In this document: piece by piece, positions 15,528-23,807 of the stretch
How the letters are laid out: each line of letters opens with the position of its first letter
How positions within the stretch are numbered: position 1 is the first letter of the stretch
Source of the DNA: CAZRHR01 sp964578885
GTDB lineage: Bacteria; Bacteroidota; Bacteroidia; CAIKAF01
Length of the DNA stretch: 64,000 bases
NCBI GenBank assembly: GCA_964578885.1
Contig: CAZOEO010000005.1
Coordinates: forward strand, 1 to 64,000
Direction of reading: 5' to 3'
The notes under the pieces: generated by a model
Databases searched by the model: none
Told to the model about the DNA's origin: nothing
The model's input: the letters and a program-made list of their open reading frames with translations, nothing else
Position numbers and translations under genes: made by a program

Positions 15528-16922
15528 ATGATTACCATGTTAAAACAACCACTATTTTTGGCCGCTTTGCTTTCTTTTTGGATGGCCACAGGCATCAGCC
15601 AGGTTAAAATTGGAACACCTCCCGGTGCGCCACATCCATCTGCTGCATTGGAAGTGGAAAGTACAACAGGTGGTTTCTTACCTCCGCGACTTACTCAAAC
15701 GGAGCGAGATGCCATTGTTTCGCCAGCAACAGGACTCATTATTTATAATTCCACATCCAACTGTGTGCAATCGTACATGCCCACAGGCTGGAAGGACATG
15801 AGTTGCATTTGTACAAGTTTCCCGAACGGTGCGTTTTCGTTCAACGCCAGCACGGCATTGACCAATCTGCCCGTTAATTTCACGGCTACCCAGCCCGGAC
15901 TAACCTATGCATGGACATTTGGCTCCGGCAATCCTTCCACTGCAAACAGCGCGTCGGCAAGTTGCACCTGGTCTTCCCCGGGTACATATACCGTAACACT
16001 TACCACGACCGACAGCCAGGGATGTACTTCCACCACCAGTCAGCAGGTGACCATTGTCAACTGTCCCGTTCAAACGTTTACCAACACCCAAACGGTTACA
16101 TTTTCAGGCAGCATGCAAACTTTTGTGGTACCCAATTGTGTAACTACTTTACGAATGGAATTATGGGGGGCACAGGGCGCCACCACCGGTTCATCTTCCG
16201 GAGGTCAGGGAGGATACGTTCGGGGAGATCTCTCCGTAACGCCGGGTGAAACGTTGTTTGTGTATGTTGGCGGACAAAATGGTTACAATGGTGGCGGAGT
16301 AGCTGGAAGTGGAAGCACGGGCTCAAATAGTGCCGGAAATGGCGGTGGAGGAACAGATGTTCGCCGCGGTGGGCAAACATTAAGCGATCGGGTCGCAGTT
16401 GGTGGTGGCGGAGGTGGTGCAGGTCGTGCAAGTTGCAGTAGCCAAGCAGGCGGAGCTGGCGGATTTCCAGGCGGAGCTGGTGGCGTAGGCGGAAACACCC
16501 TCATTGGAGGAGCCGGGGGAGCCAATGGTGGAGACGTAAGTGGAGGCGGCGGTGGCTCCACATGCACATCTTCGGCCCAGGGAGGCGGCGGCGGCGGACA
16601 AAATGGTGGCGGTGGTGCAGGCGGTTATGGCTCGTCCACAGGTGGAAACAACGGAAACTGCGGTTCTACCAACGCAGATCCGTTCAGCGCGAGCATTATC
16701 ACTGCAAATAGTGGCGGGTGTTTTGGAGTTGGTGGAAACGGAGGCGCCACGTCTAACGGCGGCGGCGGTGGCGGCGGCGGCGGCTGGTATGGCGGCGGCG
16801 GCGGTGGTGGGAACTGGGCGTCCGGAGGAGGAGGAGGCTCTTCCTACACGGGAACACTCACCAACGTAACTACTCAAAACGGTGTAAGAACCGGAAACGG
16901 CCAGGTCATTTTCACATGGTAA
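15528..16922 (+). CDS. secreted PKD and glycine-rich domain protein
   Basis: A 464-residue exported protein (signal peptide ending near G-I-S-Q). Residues about 25-90 carry a motif common in Bacteroidota tail-fibre-like or surface proteins (HPSAALEVESTTGGFLPPR, T-G-L-I-I-Y-N-S, G-W-K-D-M). A PKD domain follows (YAWTFGSGNPSTANS, P-G-T-Y-T-V-T-L). From about residue 190 to the end is a glycine-rich domain like the ALK/LTK-type Gly_rich family (L-W-G-A-Q-G-A, GGGGTDVRRGG, many poly-Gly runs, then S-S-Y-T-G). The gene has in-frame GGC repeats near 16758-16783, prone to length change without frameshift. No T9SS C-terminal domain is visible. It overlaps the alkB stop by 11 nt. Confidence 0.85.
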   Translation: MITMLKQPLFLAALLSFWMATGISQVKIGTPPGAPHPSAALEVESTTGGFLPPRLTQTERDAIVSPATGLIIYNSTSNCVQSYMPTGWKDMSCICTSFPNGAFSFNASTALTNLPVNFTATQPGLTYAWTFGSGNPSTANSASASCTWSSPGTYTVTLTTTDSQGCTSTTSQQVTIVNCPVQTFTNTQTVTFSGSMQTFVVPNCVTTLRMELWGAQGATTGSSSGGQGGYVRGDLSVTPGETLFVYVGGQNGYNGGGVAGSGSTGSNSAGNGGGGTDVRRGGQTLSDRVAVGGGGGGAGRASCSSQAGGAGGFPGGAGGVGGNTLIGGAGGANGGDVSGGGGGSTCTSSAQGGGGGGQNGGGGAGGYGSSTGGNNGNCGSTNADPFSASIITANSGGCFGVGGNGGATSNGGGGGGGGGWYGGGGGGGNWASGGGGGSSYTGTLTNVTTQNGVRTGNGQVIFTW

Positions 16923-17964
16923 CTTTTTCTGAAGCATCAACAGGTATTCTGGGATGAATCATCTTGAACCACAAAGGCGGCAAGAGTGACAGCACCATAC
17001 ATGCCGGATAACCGGCAGGCAACTGAGGACTTTCCGGCAAATGACGCAGGATCTGATATGGTCTCGTGGATTTAAAATGATGGTCCGAATGGCGGGTCAG
17101 GTCGAATAAAACAATGCGACCCATGATAAAATCGCTGTTCCAGGAGTGCCAAGGCTTCACCGATTCATAATGACCTGGTCGAATTTCTCTTCTGCGCAAG
17201 CCATAGTGTTCGATATAATTCACGGTTTCCAGCATCAATATACTGAGCAAAGCAACCAGTGCCATGAGTCCGGCGGTCTGCGCAGAGAAGACCAGGCCAA
17301 TTGCAGTAAACCAAGCCGTTTGTGCGACTGAATACACTAACATTCTATTTTTCACATGCCAAAATGAAAGCGATTGGCGCTCGAGTCGTTCTCCTTCCAG
17401 CCGCCAGGCAGAAACCCAGCTGCCCCACATGGAACGAAACCAAAAGGCGTAAACCGTCTCATACTTCCGTGCGGAGGCTGGATCTTTCTCCGTGCTCACA
17501 TAACGGTGATGTCCCAGGTTATGCTCAATAAAAAAATGCATATACGCACAAGGCAGCAATAAGCATTGCGCCAGTGTTTGTGAAAACAAATCGGTTCGAT
17601 GTCCCAATTCATGCGCGATATTGATGCCATTGATACCCATGGTCATCCCAGCCATCACCACCAATCCAATCAAATGGACCACATCGTTGGTTTGCGAAAT
17701 AGCCACCATGGTTTTCCACAGGAGAAAAAAAAGCAAGGGCACATTGGCCCATAAAATCAAAAGGTAAAAAGGCCGTTTGGCAAGTTGCACCTCTTGTTCT
17801 TCGGTCAGGTTTTGTTTCGCCAAAGGAAGCCACTGCTCCATGAGGGGCAAAAAAACAAAAGCCACCACAGGCACTGCCCAAATCCATAAGCCCTTTAACA
17901 TAAGCCCGATTCCCCATAAAAAGGGAAACAAAAATGCGGACAGATACATCCAACTCCTTACCAT
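16912..17964 (-). CDS. alkB: alkane 1-monooxygenase (AlkB-type integral membrane hydroxylase)
   Basis: A 350-residue diiron membrane hydroxylase. All histidine boxes are present: HELGHR (118-123), EHNLGHHRYVSTEKDPAS (from about 147), NYIEHYGL (249-256) and RHSDHH (291-296). About six transmembrane helices surround them. AlkB enzymes oxidise terminal methyl groups of medium or long alkanes with rubredoxin as electron donor; no rubredoxin gene lies here. This member is shorter than Pseudomonas AlkB (about 400). A TetR gene is divergent across 335 nt with candidate operators, so induction by an alkane or fatty acid is plausible. Other long-chain substrates cannot be excluded. Confidence 0.9.
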   Translation of the reverse strand: MVRSWMYLSAFLFPFLWGIGLMLKGLWIWAVPVVAFVFLPLMEQWLPLAKQNLTEEQEVQLAKRPFYLLILWANVPLLFFLLWKTMVAISQTNDVVHLIGLVVMAGMTMGINGINIAHELGHRTDLFSQTLAQCLLLPCAYMHFFIEHNLGHHRYVSTEKDPASARKYETVYAFWFRSMWGSWVSAWRLEGERLERQSLSFWHVKNRMLVYSVAQTAWFTAIGLVFSAQTAGLMALVALLSILMLETVNYIEHYGLRRREIRPGHYESVKPWHSWNSDFIMGRIVLFDLTRHSDHHFKSTRPYQILRHLPESPQLPAGYPACMVLSLLPPLWFKMIHPRIPVDASEKVTM

Positions 17965-17969
17965 TGGTA
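17959..17969. promoter_or_regulatory. small inverted repeat over alkB start codon
   Basis: TACCA-T-TGGTA, perfect 5-bp arms, overlaps the alkB start codon (17962-17964). Its core ACCA/TGGT is shared with the distal repeat at 18123, so it could be a second, weaker operator. This is an inference from sequence only. Confidence 0.3.
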
Positions 17970-18044
17970 TAAATTGTTAAATTATGTTATTTTTAAGAAG
18001 GGGAATCATAAACTTTTGCAACTTTTTCGCAATACAAAGTCAAC

Positions 18045-18052
18045 TAAAGATA
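18045..18052 (-). promoter_or_regulatory. possible -7 element (TATCTTTA) for alkB
   Basis: One base off TAnnTTTG on the minus strand, about 80 nt before the alkB ATG. The surrounding 17965-18299 is AT-rich and holds no gene. Confidence 0.35.
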
Positions 18053-18122
18053 AAATTAATGCAAAATCCGAATTCAGTCCGTATCATTTTAAAAACTCAT
18101 TATAAACAGTTGATTACCTAAA

Positions 18123-18137
18123 TATGGTAAAACCATA
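18123..18137. promoter_or_regulatory. candidate TetR operator (TATGGT-AAA-ACCATA)
   Basis: A perfect 6-bp inverted repeat with a 3-nt centre in the divergent gap between alkB and the TetR-family gene. Its size and place suit a dimeric TetR repressor acting on both genes. Not tested; AT-rich DNA gives such repeats by chance fairly often. Confidence 0.4.
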
Positions 18138-18249
18138 AACAACGCATAAACATCAAAAAGAAAAAAAATGACAATAAAACTATTTTAAAACCAAAGCAAA
18201 ATATTGTAATTTTCTTTATCTAAACATTTATTGGTTGAAGTTTCCGCGC

Positions 18250-18257
18250 TATCTTTG
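18250..18257 (+). promoter_or_regulatory. -7 promoter element (TATCTTTG) for TetR gene
   Basis: An exact TAnnTTTG match, 42 nt before the ATG at 18300, with a TTG 16 nt upstream. Confidence 0.6.
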
Positions 18258-18299
18258 AACATCAACTTACAACGAGGAACCAAGTAAAATGTAACCAAT

Positions 18300-18974
18300 A
18301 TGGGTCGCCGTCCCCTAGCCAAATTCAGAAAATCCAACGTCAACATTACTTCAAAATGGATTGAGGCCCTGGCCCCCGTTATCCTGGCCGATGGATTTTC
18401 AGGAAAAAGCATGGATGAAATTGTTCGAATAGCAGGCGTGAGTAAAGCCACTTTTTATAAATATTTTAACTCCAGAGAAAAACTTATCGATGCGGTTATC
18501 GATTACCAACTTGAGCAAGTCGGAGAATCACGTGCCGCTTTAGAGAACAATTGTAAATCTTTACCCGAAAGATATTTGGAAGCCACCAGAATTGCAGGAA
18601 CCGCAGTAGCTGCCATTTCAAATCCATTTTTAAAAGACTTAGAACACCAGTATCCTCACTTATCGGGTAAAATGGAATTGTTCCGGGTAGAAGCGGTCGA
18701 ATGGCTTCGCTCTTTTTACGAAGAAGCCAGAGAAGCGGGATTTATTCGTGACCTGGATTTACGCATCTTACTGATTGCTGACTTGGCCGTATTTCGGGAA
18801 ATTAGTCGAATTGAGGTGCTCAAAGGCATGAACCTTAGTTTGGGAGAAGCCTTCTTAAGTTATATTGAATTCAGAACCAGAGCCATCCTTAGCTCTTGCG
18901 ACGACGCCGATCACGTTATTCAAACCCTTAGAGATGGCGGAATCGATTATCCCGTCGCGCACCTTTTTGCTTAA
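18300..18974 (+). CDS. TetR/AcrR family transcriptional regulator
   Basis: A 224-residue protein. Residues about 17-65 are a TetR HTH (ADGFSGKSMDEIVRIAGVSK, A-T-F-Y-K-Y-F-N-S-R-E-K-L). The rest is helical and would form the ligand-binding and dimer domain, without a recognisable ligand signature. It is divergent from alkB, the usual arrangement for a local repressor responding to the enzyme's substrate or product. The 335-nt gap contains two small inverted repeats that could be its sites. Confidence 0.9.
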   Translation: MGRRPLAKFRKSNVNITSKWIEALAPVILADGFSGKSMDEIVRIAGVSKATFYKYFNSREKLIDAVIDYQLEQVGESRAALENNCKSLPERYLEATRIAGTAVAAISNPFLKDLEHQYPHLSGKMELFRVEAVEWLRSFYEEAREAGFIRDLDLRILLIADLAVFREISRIEVLKGMNLSLGEAFLSYIEFRTRAILSSCDDADHVIQTLRDGGIDYPVAHLFA

Positions 18975-19022
18975 AAGCATTTTCTTTCTTTTCCCTTCAT
19001 TCTTTTTCTAGAACTTTGGCCC

Positions 19023-21836
19023 ATGACCCCAAATGTCATTTACGGGCTTTATTATATAAATCCTATCGGCTGGCTGGTAGAGCCGTTTGCCTTTTACCAG
19101 GAGCAAGGCCTGGTGCTTCATCGGTTTCATAAAGAACACTTAGATTCCTATCCGCTGGAATACAAAGAAGCCCATGAAAAAGCATTTCAATTGGCAAACC
19201 AACTCACTATTTCGGCCATTTCACAGGAACTTCAGGTGCCCCCCAATAAACTGCATGAATGGATTCAAAAACCTGCGGCCTCCTCAAAATGGCAACTGAA
19301 ACAATTGGACCTGGAGAAATCCTTAGACGCGCTGCTTCAAATCTGCCTAAAGCATGATTTTATTATAGGCATGAATCTGAAGCGCGACGATCTGGTCTCT
19401 TCACGCCAATTGCAGTTTTTACCGGAACCCAAACTCAAAGCTTCTTTCAACGGAACCGAAGAAGGCATCGCCTACACCTGCACACTGTATTCTGGAACAA
19501 AAATATACCCACTCCAGCAGGCCCAATCAGATATTATTCTGAATGCCTATGGCTGGTTAAGAATTAATCAGTTCCTGTTGCATTTACCCAATCTGAAAGC
19601 ATCCATTCTTTCTCCATTTTTCTCGAAACCCGTAGTGTGGATTCAACCCCAACACTTTACGACTTACATCAATGGTTTTTTGCGGAAATTTCTGCGCCAC
19701 AATTCCATTGACATCGATATTCAAAACCTGCCGGTTCAAGAAATTATCCACATCACTCAGGTCATTCTACAGATTCCGGAGCCACTTTTGCCGCACCAAC
19801 GTCCGTTACAAGTTCTTTTTAAATACCACCAAATTTCAGTAAACAGCAAGGATCCGGCCCCTATTCTCACCCGCATCAACCCAGACGAAACGGCTGAAAC
19901 GCTTCTGCTGCGCGTAAAACGCGATGTTTCCCTGGAGCGTAAATTACTTAACGACCTGGCTACCTGGGGCGCCGTCCCAGACCAGGACGGCCTTCGCTTT
20001 CTGGAACAGCTTACGCCTGAACGCTGGGAAGAGATGAAAACGAACATCCCCAACCTTTCTCTTCAGCACGAAGCATTCGACATGGTGGTGCAGACGCCTG
20101 ACATCCAAACCCGTTTGGAAGAAAAAATCGATTGGTTCGATGTACATATCCAGGTGCAAATTGGTCCTCATTTGCTGGCTTTTTCTGATTTCATCCCCTT
20201 CATCCGACAAGGCAATCCCATTTTTCCCCTGCCAGATGGCACCTGTTTTTATCTTCCTGAAAGATGGTTTGCCCAATGGCAAGAAGATTTTAGCCCGAAT
20301 ATTCAAGCAGGAAAAACATGGAAAATCCCTAAAAGCCAAGTGCATGTTTGGCCGGAATTTTTAGGCTTACCGGCTTCTCCTGCGCCAAGAAGAACTTTAC
20401 CTGAACCGGAAACTCCACCGACGCATTTTACCTATCGGCCTTACCAAACGGAAGGCGTGGCCCGGTTAGTCCAGGCCTACGAAACATTTCATGGTTTTTT
20501 ACTGGCAGACGACATGGGATTGGGGAAAACATTGATGGTTTTAAGTCTAATTCATCGCATTCATCAATCTGGAGAGGAAACGTCATCTGTGCCCGTAGAT
20601 TTATTTACCACACAGAACACAAACATCTCACCATCTCTCATTGTGGTCCCATCTTCCCTTTTGGAAAACTGGAAAAGAGAGATTCAAAAATTTTTCCCGG
20701 AATTGCGGGTCGGTATTCATGCAGGACCAGACCGATTAAAATTTATAGATGGCCGCTGGAAAAACCAGGTCATTATCACCAGTTATGGTACGCTAAGGTC
20801 GGATATCGGATATTTTAAGAAAAAGTCTTTTTCCTGTTTGGTCTTAGATGAAGCCCACGTGCTAAAAAATCCGGAAGGTCTCACCTATGCCGCCGTGCAG
20901 CAATTGAAAACAGATTTTACGATTGGAATTTCCGGCACCCCCATTGAAAATCACCTCACGGATCTGTGGGCCATTTTCAGCCTATTGGAACCAAGTTTAC
21001 TGGGAGAAAAAGCTGCATTTTTAAAAACTTATTCCATTCGTCCTGAAACAGATACCCGGGATCGATTAAAAGAAAAAATCAAGCCATTCTATTTGCGCCG
21101 CACCAAAACAGAGGTGGCACCAGACTTGCCGCCGCTGCAATCGCATACGGTTTGGGTGCCCATGAAACAGGCCCAAAAAGAAAAATATGAAGAATGGTTG
21201 TCGGCCGCCAGAAACGATTTGCTGCTTGGCCAAGGTCTGGCTACGGGTAAAAAGAACATGATGGTATTGCGAGCCATCACAAGACTCCGTCAAATGGCCA
21301 ATCATCCGGCACTGGCCGGAGAAGATTTAGCATCAGGCAAATTTGAAAGGGTCATGGAAGACTTGCGCAGCTTGGTAGAAGCAGGCAGGAAAGTGTTGGT
21401 TTTTTCGCCGTTCACCAGCCATTTGCAACTCTATTTACAAGCCCTGAAAAAAGAAAATATTCAGGCCATTTCTCTCACCGGCAATACGCCCAACAAAGAT
21501 CGGCAAGCGCTGGTCGATCGTTTTTTGCAGGACAAGGACGCACAAGTCATGTGCATGAGTTTAAAGGCCGGCGGTGTCGGGTTGAACATTGTGGCGGCAG
21601 ACTATGTACTAATGCTGGATCCGTGGTGGAATCCGCAAGCAGAAGCGCAAGCTATTGCCAGAGCGCACCGAATTGGCCGAGCCGGAACAGTCAACGTATT
21701 CCGGTATTTAACGGCCGAATCTGTAGAAGAGAAAATTTTTCTCATTCAACAAGCTAAATCGGATATGGCCGATGCCATTTTTGGTAACACCTTTTCGCTC
21801 ACAACGGAATGGATGGAAAACATCCTCCAATCTTAA
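19023..21836 (+). CDS. SNF2-family DEAD/H-box helicase-like ATPase
   Basis: A 937-residue Swi2/Snf2 ATPase. Helicase motifs occupy the C-terminal half: LLADDMGLGKT (about residue 495), L-I-V-V-P-S-S-L-L-E-N-W, LVLDEAHVLKNP (about 609), S-G-T-P-I-E-N-H, V-L-V-F-S-P-F-T-S-H, L-K-A-G-G-V-G-L-N and QAIARAHRIGR (about 878). The N-terminal 450 residues are not a SWIM zinc finger or any domain I know. Bacterial SNF2 proteins of this type remodel protein-DNA or RNA polymerase complexes; some serve phage defence. No methylase, nuclease or phospholipase partner lies nearby, so I call it a stand-alone housekeeping protein. Confidence 0.92.
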   Translation: MTPNVIYGLYYINPIGWLVEPFAFYQEQGLVLHRFHKEHLDSYPLEYKEAHEKAFQLANQLTISAISQELQVPPNKLHEWIQKPAASSKWQLKQLDLEKSLDALLQICLKHDFIIGMNLKRDDLVSSRQLQFLPEPKLKASFNGTEEGIAYTCTLYSGTKIYPLQQAQSDIILNAYGWLRINQFLLHLPNLKASILSPFFSKPVVWIQPQHFTTYINGFLRKFLRHNSIDIDIQNLPVQEIIHITQVILQIPEPLLPHQRPLQVLFKYHQISVNSKDPAPILTRINPDETAETLLLRVKRDVSLERKLLNDLATWGAVPDQDGLRFLEQLTPERWEEMKTNIPNLSLQHEAFDMVVQTPDIQTRLEEKIDWFDVHIQVQIGPHLLAFSDFIPFIRQGNPIFPLPDGTCFYLPERWFAQWQEDFSPNIQAGKTWKIPKSQVHVWPEFLGLPASPAPRRTLPEPETPPTHFTYRPYQTEGVARLVQAYETFHGFLLADDMGLGKTLMVLSLIHRIHQSGEETSSVPVDLFTTQNTNISPSLIVVPSSLLENWKREIQKFFPELRVGIHAGPDRLKFIDGRWKNQVIITSYGTLRSDIGYFKKKSFSCLVLDEAHVLKNPEGLTYAAVQQLKTDFTIGISGTPIENHLTDLWAIFSLLEPSLLGEKAAFLKTYSIRPETDTRDRLKEKIKPFYLRRTKTEVAPDLPPLQSHTVWVPMKQAQKEKYEEWLSAARNDLLLGQGLATGKKNMMVLRAITRLRQMANHPALAGEDLASGKFERVMEDLRSLVEAGRKVLVFSPFTSHLQLYLQALKKENIQAISLTGNTPNKDRQALVDRFLQDKDAQVMCMSLKAGGVGLNIVAADYVLMLDPWWNPQAEAQAIARAHRIGRAGTVNVFRYLTAESVEEKIFLIQQAKSDMADAIFGNTFSLTTEWMENILQS

Positions 21837-21868
21837 TCAGTCTGTTTACAACCTTGCAGGGTTTTCAT

Positions 21869-21876
21869 TACCTTTA
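21869..21876 (+). promoter_or_regulatory. -7-like element (TACCTTTA), 4 nt before ATG
   Basis: TACCTTTA is followed by ACCC and the ATG at 21881. It differs from TAnnTTTG only in the last base. The same TTTAACCC-ATG end appears before ddl on the other strand at 24759-24771. It predicts a leaderless mRNA. Confidence 0.45.
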
Positions 21877-21880
21877 ACCC

Positions 21881-22888
21881 ATGCTGAAAATCGATATGCA
21901 CACTCATATCATCCCCGACAATATTCCGGATTTTGGCCGGAAGTTTGGGTATGAGGGTTTCATTCGGCTTCATCACCACAAACCTGGCGCCGCCCGCATG
22001 ATGCAGGGTGAGCGGTTTTTCCGGGAAATTCAGGCCAATTGCTGGGATCCGGCTTTACGCATTCGAGAATATGCGGAAAAAGGAGTTAAAGTACAGATTG
22101 TCTGCACCATTCCTGTCATGTTTGCCTACTTTGCCAAACCCGAACACGGACTTGAAGTCTCCCAATTTTTAAACGACCATTTGGCGGGTATTCAAAACGA
22201 ATATCCCAATCACTATTTAGGATTGGGTACCGTTCCGATGCAATCGGTAACGCTGGCCATTCAGGAATTGGAGCGTTGCAAAGATTTGGGATTTCCCGGC
22301 GTTCAAATTGGTTCAAACATCAATGATGTAAACCTTGGCGACGAAATTTACTTTCCGTTTTTCGAGGCGTGTGAAGCCCTAAATATGGCCGTTTTGGTGC
22401 ATCCATGGAACATGATGGGCCAGGAACACATGGGAAAATATTGGCTTCCGTGGCTGGTTGGCATGCCGGCAGAAACCGCCAGGGCCGCAGCTTCCATGAT
22501 TTTTTCCGGCCTATTTGAAAAACTACCCAAACTAAGGGTTTGCTTCGCACATGCCGGTGGCTCACTTATTCCGACCATTGGTCGGCTGGAACATGGATTC
22601 CACTGCCGACCGGACCTGGTGGCCATCGACAATCCGGTAAATCCAAGGCAATATCTGGGAAAATTCTGGGTAGATTCAGTAACCCACGACCCGGAATTAC
22701 TGCATTATATCGTGAAAAAAATTGGCGCGGACAAAATCAGCTTCGGCACCGATTATCCTTTTCCTTTAGGCGATTTGGACATGGGAAAATTCATCGACGA
22801 AGTTCCCCTTTCCAACGAAGAACGCCAACAAATCTTTTTTGAATCCACTTGCACATGGTTAGGTATTTCGCCTCAGCGCTGGGCCTGA
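21881..22888 (+). CDS. amidohydrolase-2 family protein, ACMSD-like decarboxylase
   Basis: A 335-residue TIM-barrel protein resembling 2-amino-3-carboxymuconate-6-semialdehyde decarboxylase, a zinc enzyme of the kynurenine branch. Ligands are visible: KIDMHTHIIP (HxH at 7 and 9), V-L-V-H-P-W-N-M (His near 177), C-F-A-H-A-G-G (His near 228) and F-G-T-D-Y-P-F-P (Asp near 294). The loop PVMFAYFAKPEHGL is also typical. Length matches ACMSD. Related decarboxylases with other substrates share these motifs, and no other kynurenine gene is adjacent, so the exact substrate is not certain. It overlaps the next gene by 34 nt. Confidence 0.85.
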   Translation: MLKIDMHTHIIPDNIPDFGRKFGYEGFIRLHHHKPGAARMMQGERFFREIQANCWDPALRIREYAEKGVKVQIVCTIPVMFAYFAKPEHGLEVSQFLNDHLAGIQNEYPNHYLGLGTVPMQSVTLAIQELERCKDLGFPGVQIGSNINDVNLGDEIYFPFFEACEALNMAVLVHPWNMMGQEHMGKYWLPWLVGMPAETARAAASMIFSGLFEKLPKLRVCFAHAGGSLIPTIGRLEHGFHCRPDLVAIDNPVNPRQYLGKFWVDSVTHDPELLHYIVKKIGADKISFGTDYPFPLGDLDMGKFIDEVPLSNEERQQIFFESTCTWLGISPQRWA

Positions 22889-23307
22889 TGTTGGTCACAG
22901 GCTTTTTCTCCTGTAAATCTTCTGCTACGCCAGAAACCACTTCCGGACGCGACAAACCCTCGTGTGGATTAGGCTGGACGAAAAACGCCCGACCCGATAC
23001 CGTTCGTTCCGATGCGTTTGAACTTTTAGACGCTACTCTCAACGGACGATGTATGGACATTACGGTTCGTTATGGCGGCGGCTGCGGTGGGGCAGATTTT
23101 TTCCTTTTATGGAATGGCGCACTGGCAGAAAGTGCTCCGGCCAAAGCAACGCTTCGACTTATTCTTAAAGACCAGGACCACTGCAGGGCGCTTTTAACCA
23201 AAACATTGTCTTTCGACATCGGCACTCTGGCCCAAAATCAAGCGGTGGACTTCTTCCTGAACGACCGGCCGGAACCCATGCGCTTCGATCCAAAAGCAGG
23301 AAACTAA
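22855..23307 (+). CDS. putative lipoprotein of unknown function
   Basis: A 150-residue protein starting MVRYFASALGLMLVTGFFSC, a lipoprotein signal with the lipid Cys at about residue 20. The mature part has G-R-C-M-D-I-T-V-R-Y-G-G-G-C-G-G and R-L-I-L-K-D-Q-D-H-C, so three or four Cys may form disulfides in the periplasm. Resembles uncharacterised small Bacteroidota lipoproteins. Its ATG lies 34 nt inside the ACMSD-like gene, and its stop shares one base with the start of the YkgJ gene (TAATG), so the three are likely cotranscribed and translationally coupled. Confidence 0.75.
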   Translation: MVRYFASALGLMLVTGFFSCKSSATPETTSGRDKPSCGLGWTKNARPDTVRSDAFELLDATLNGRCMDITVRYGGGCGGADFFLLWNGALAESAPAKATLRLILKDQDHCRALLTKTLSFDIGTLAQNQAVDFFLNDRPEPMRFDPKAGN

Positions 23308-23807
23308 TGGATAAAGATTTACAAAAGGTCCGCTCTTCCAAAAAGCAGGTGGATCAATTGTACCGGAAATTGGAAAAAGCAGGAAAACCTGCGGTGAATC
23401 AACTTTTTCATACCAGACACGAAGCCGTTTTCAAAGAAATCAATTGTCTGGATTGTGCCAAATGCTGCAAAAATACAGGGCCTTTATTTACCCCAACCGA
23501 CATCAAACGACTGGCACAGCATCTTGGACTTAGTATCGTCGATTTTCAAAGCAAATATTTGCGGTTAGATGAAGACGGAGACTGGGTTTTACAAGTACTG
23601 CCCTGTCCGTTCTTAGAAAAAAACAATGCGTGTTCTATTTACGACGTGCGGCCGAAAGCATGCAGAGAATACCCGCATACAGATCATCCTGACATGCGTT
23701 CTATCCTAAAACTCACACGAAAAAACGCTGAAATTTGTCCGGCCGTAGCCAGAATTACCCTTCAGCTCCTTCAGCTTCCGGAGTTGAACGTAAAGTCTCA
23801 AAAATAA
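23307..23807 (+). CDS. YkgJ-family cysteine cluster protein
   Basis: A 166-residue protein of the YkgJ / CxxCxxCC family (PF03692), thought to bind zinc or an iron-sulfur centre. The cluster is CLDCAKCCKNTG (residues about 50-61), followed by L-P-C-P-F-L-E, A-C-S-I-Y-D-V-R-P-K-A-C-R-E-Y-P and a last Cys near 146, all as expected. The function is unknown across the family. It follows the lipoprotein gene with a 1-nt overlap, and its 3' end overlaps the convergent ddl gene by 53 nt. Confidence 0.9.
   Translation: MDKDLQKVRSSKKQVDQLYRKLEKAGKPAVNQLFHTRHEAVFKEINCLDCAKCCKNTGPLFTPTDIKRLAQHLGLSIVDFQSKYLRLDEDGDWVLQVLPCPFLEKNNACSIYDVRPKACREYPHTDHPDMRSILKLTRKNAEICPAVARITLQLLQLPELNVKSQK

Noticed and set aside
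16380..16940. 186-codon minus-strand open frame, Ala/Thr/Ser-rich
   Set aside because: Produced by the GGC/GGA-rich repeats of the glycine-rich gene read in reverse; no domain or start signal.
19023..21836. SNF2 helicase as part of an anti-phage system
   Set aside because: Neighbours are a TetR regulator and an ACMSD-like enzyme; no methyltransferase, nuclease, phospholipase D or DUF1998-type partner that would indicate DISARM or a similar system.
564..22888. Kynurenine degradation cluster (cyclase-family hydrolase plus ACMSD-like gene)
   Set aside because: The two genes are 20 kb apart with no tryptophan dioxygenase, kynureninase, monooxygenase or HAAO gene between; both families include other substrates.
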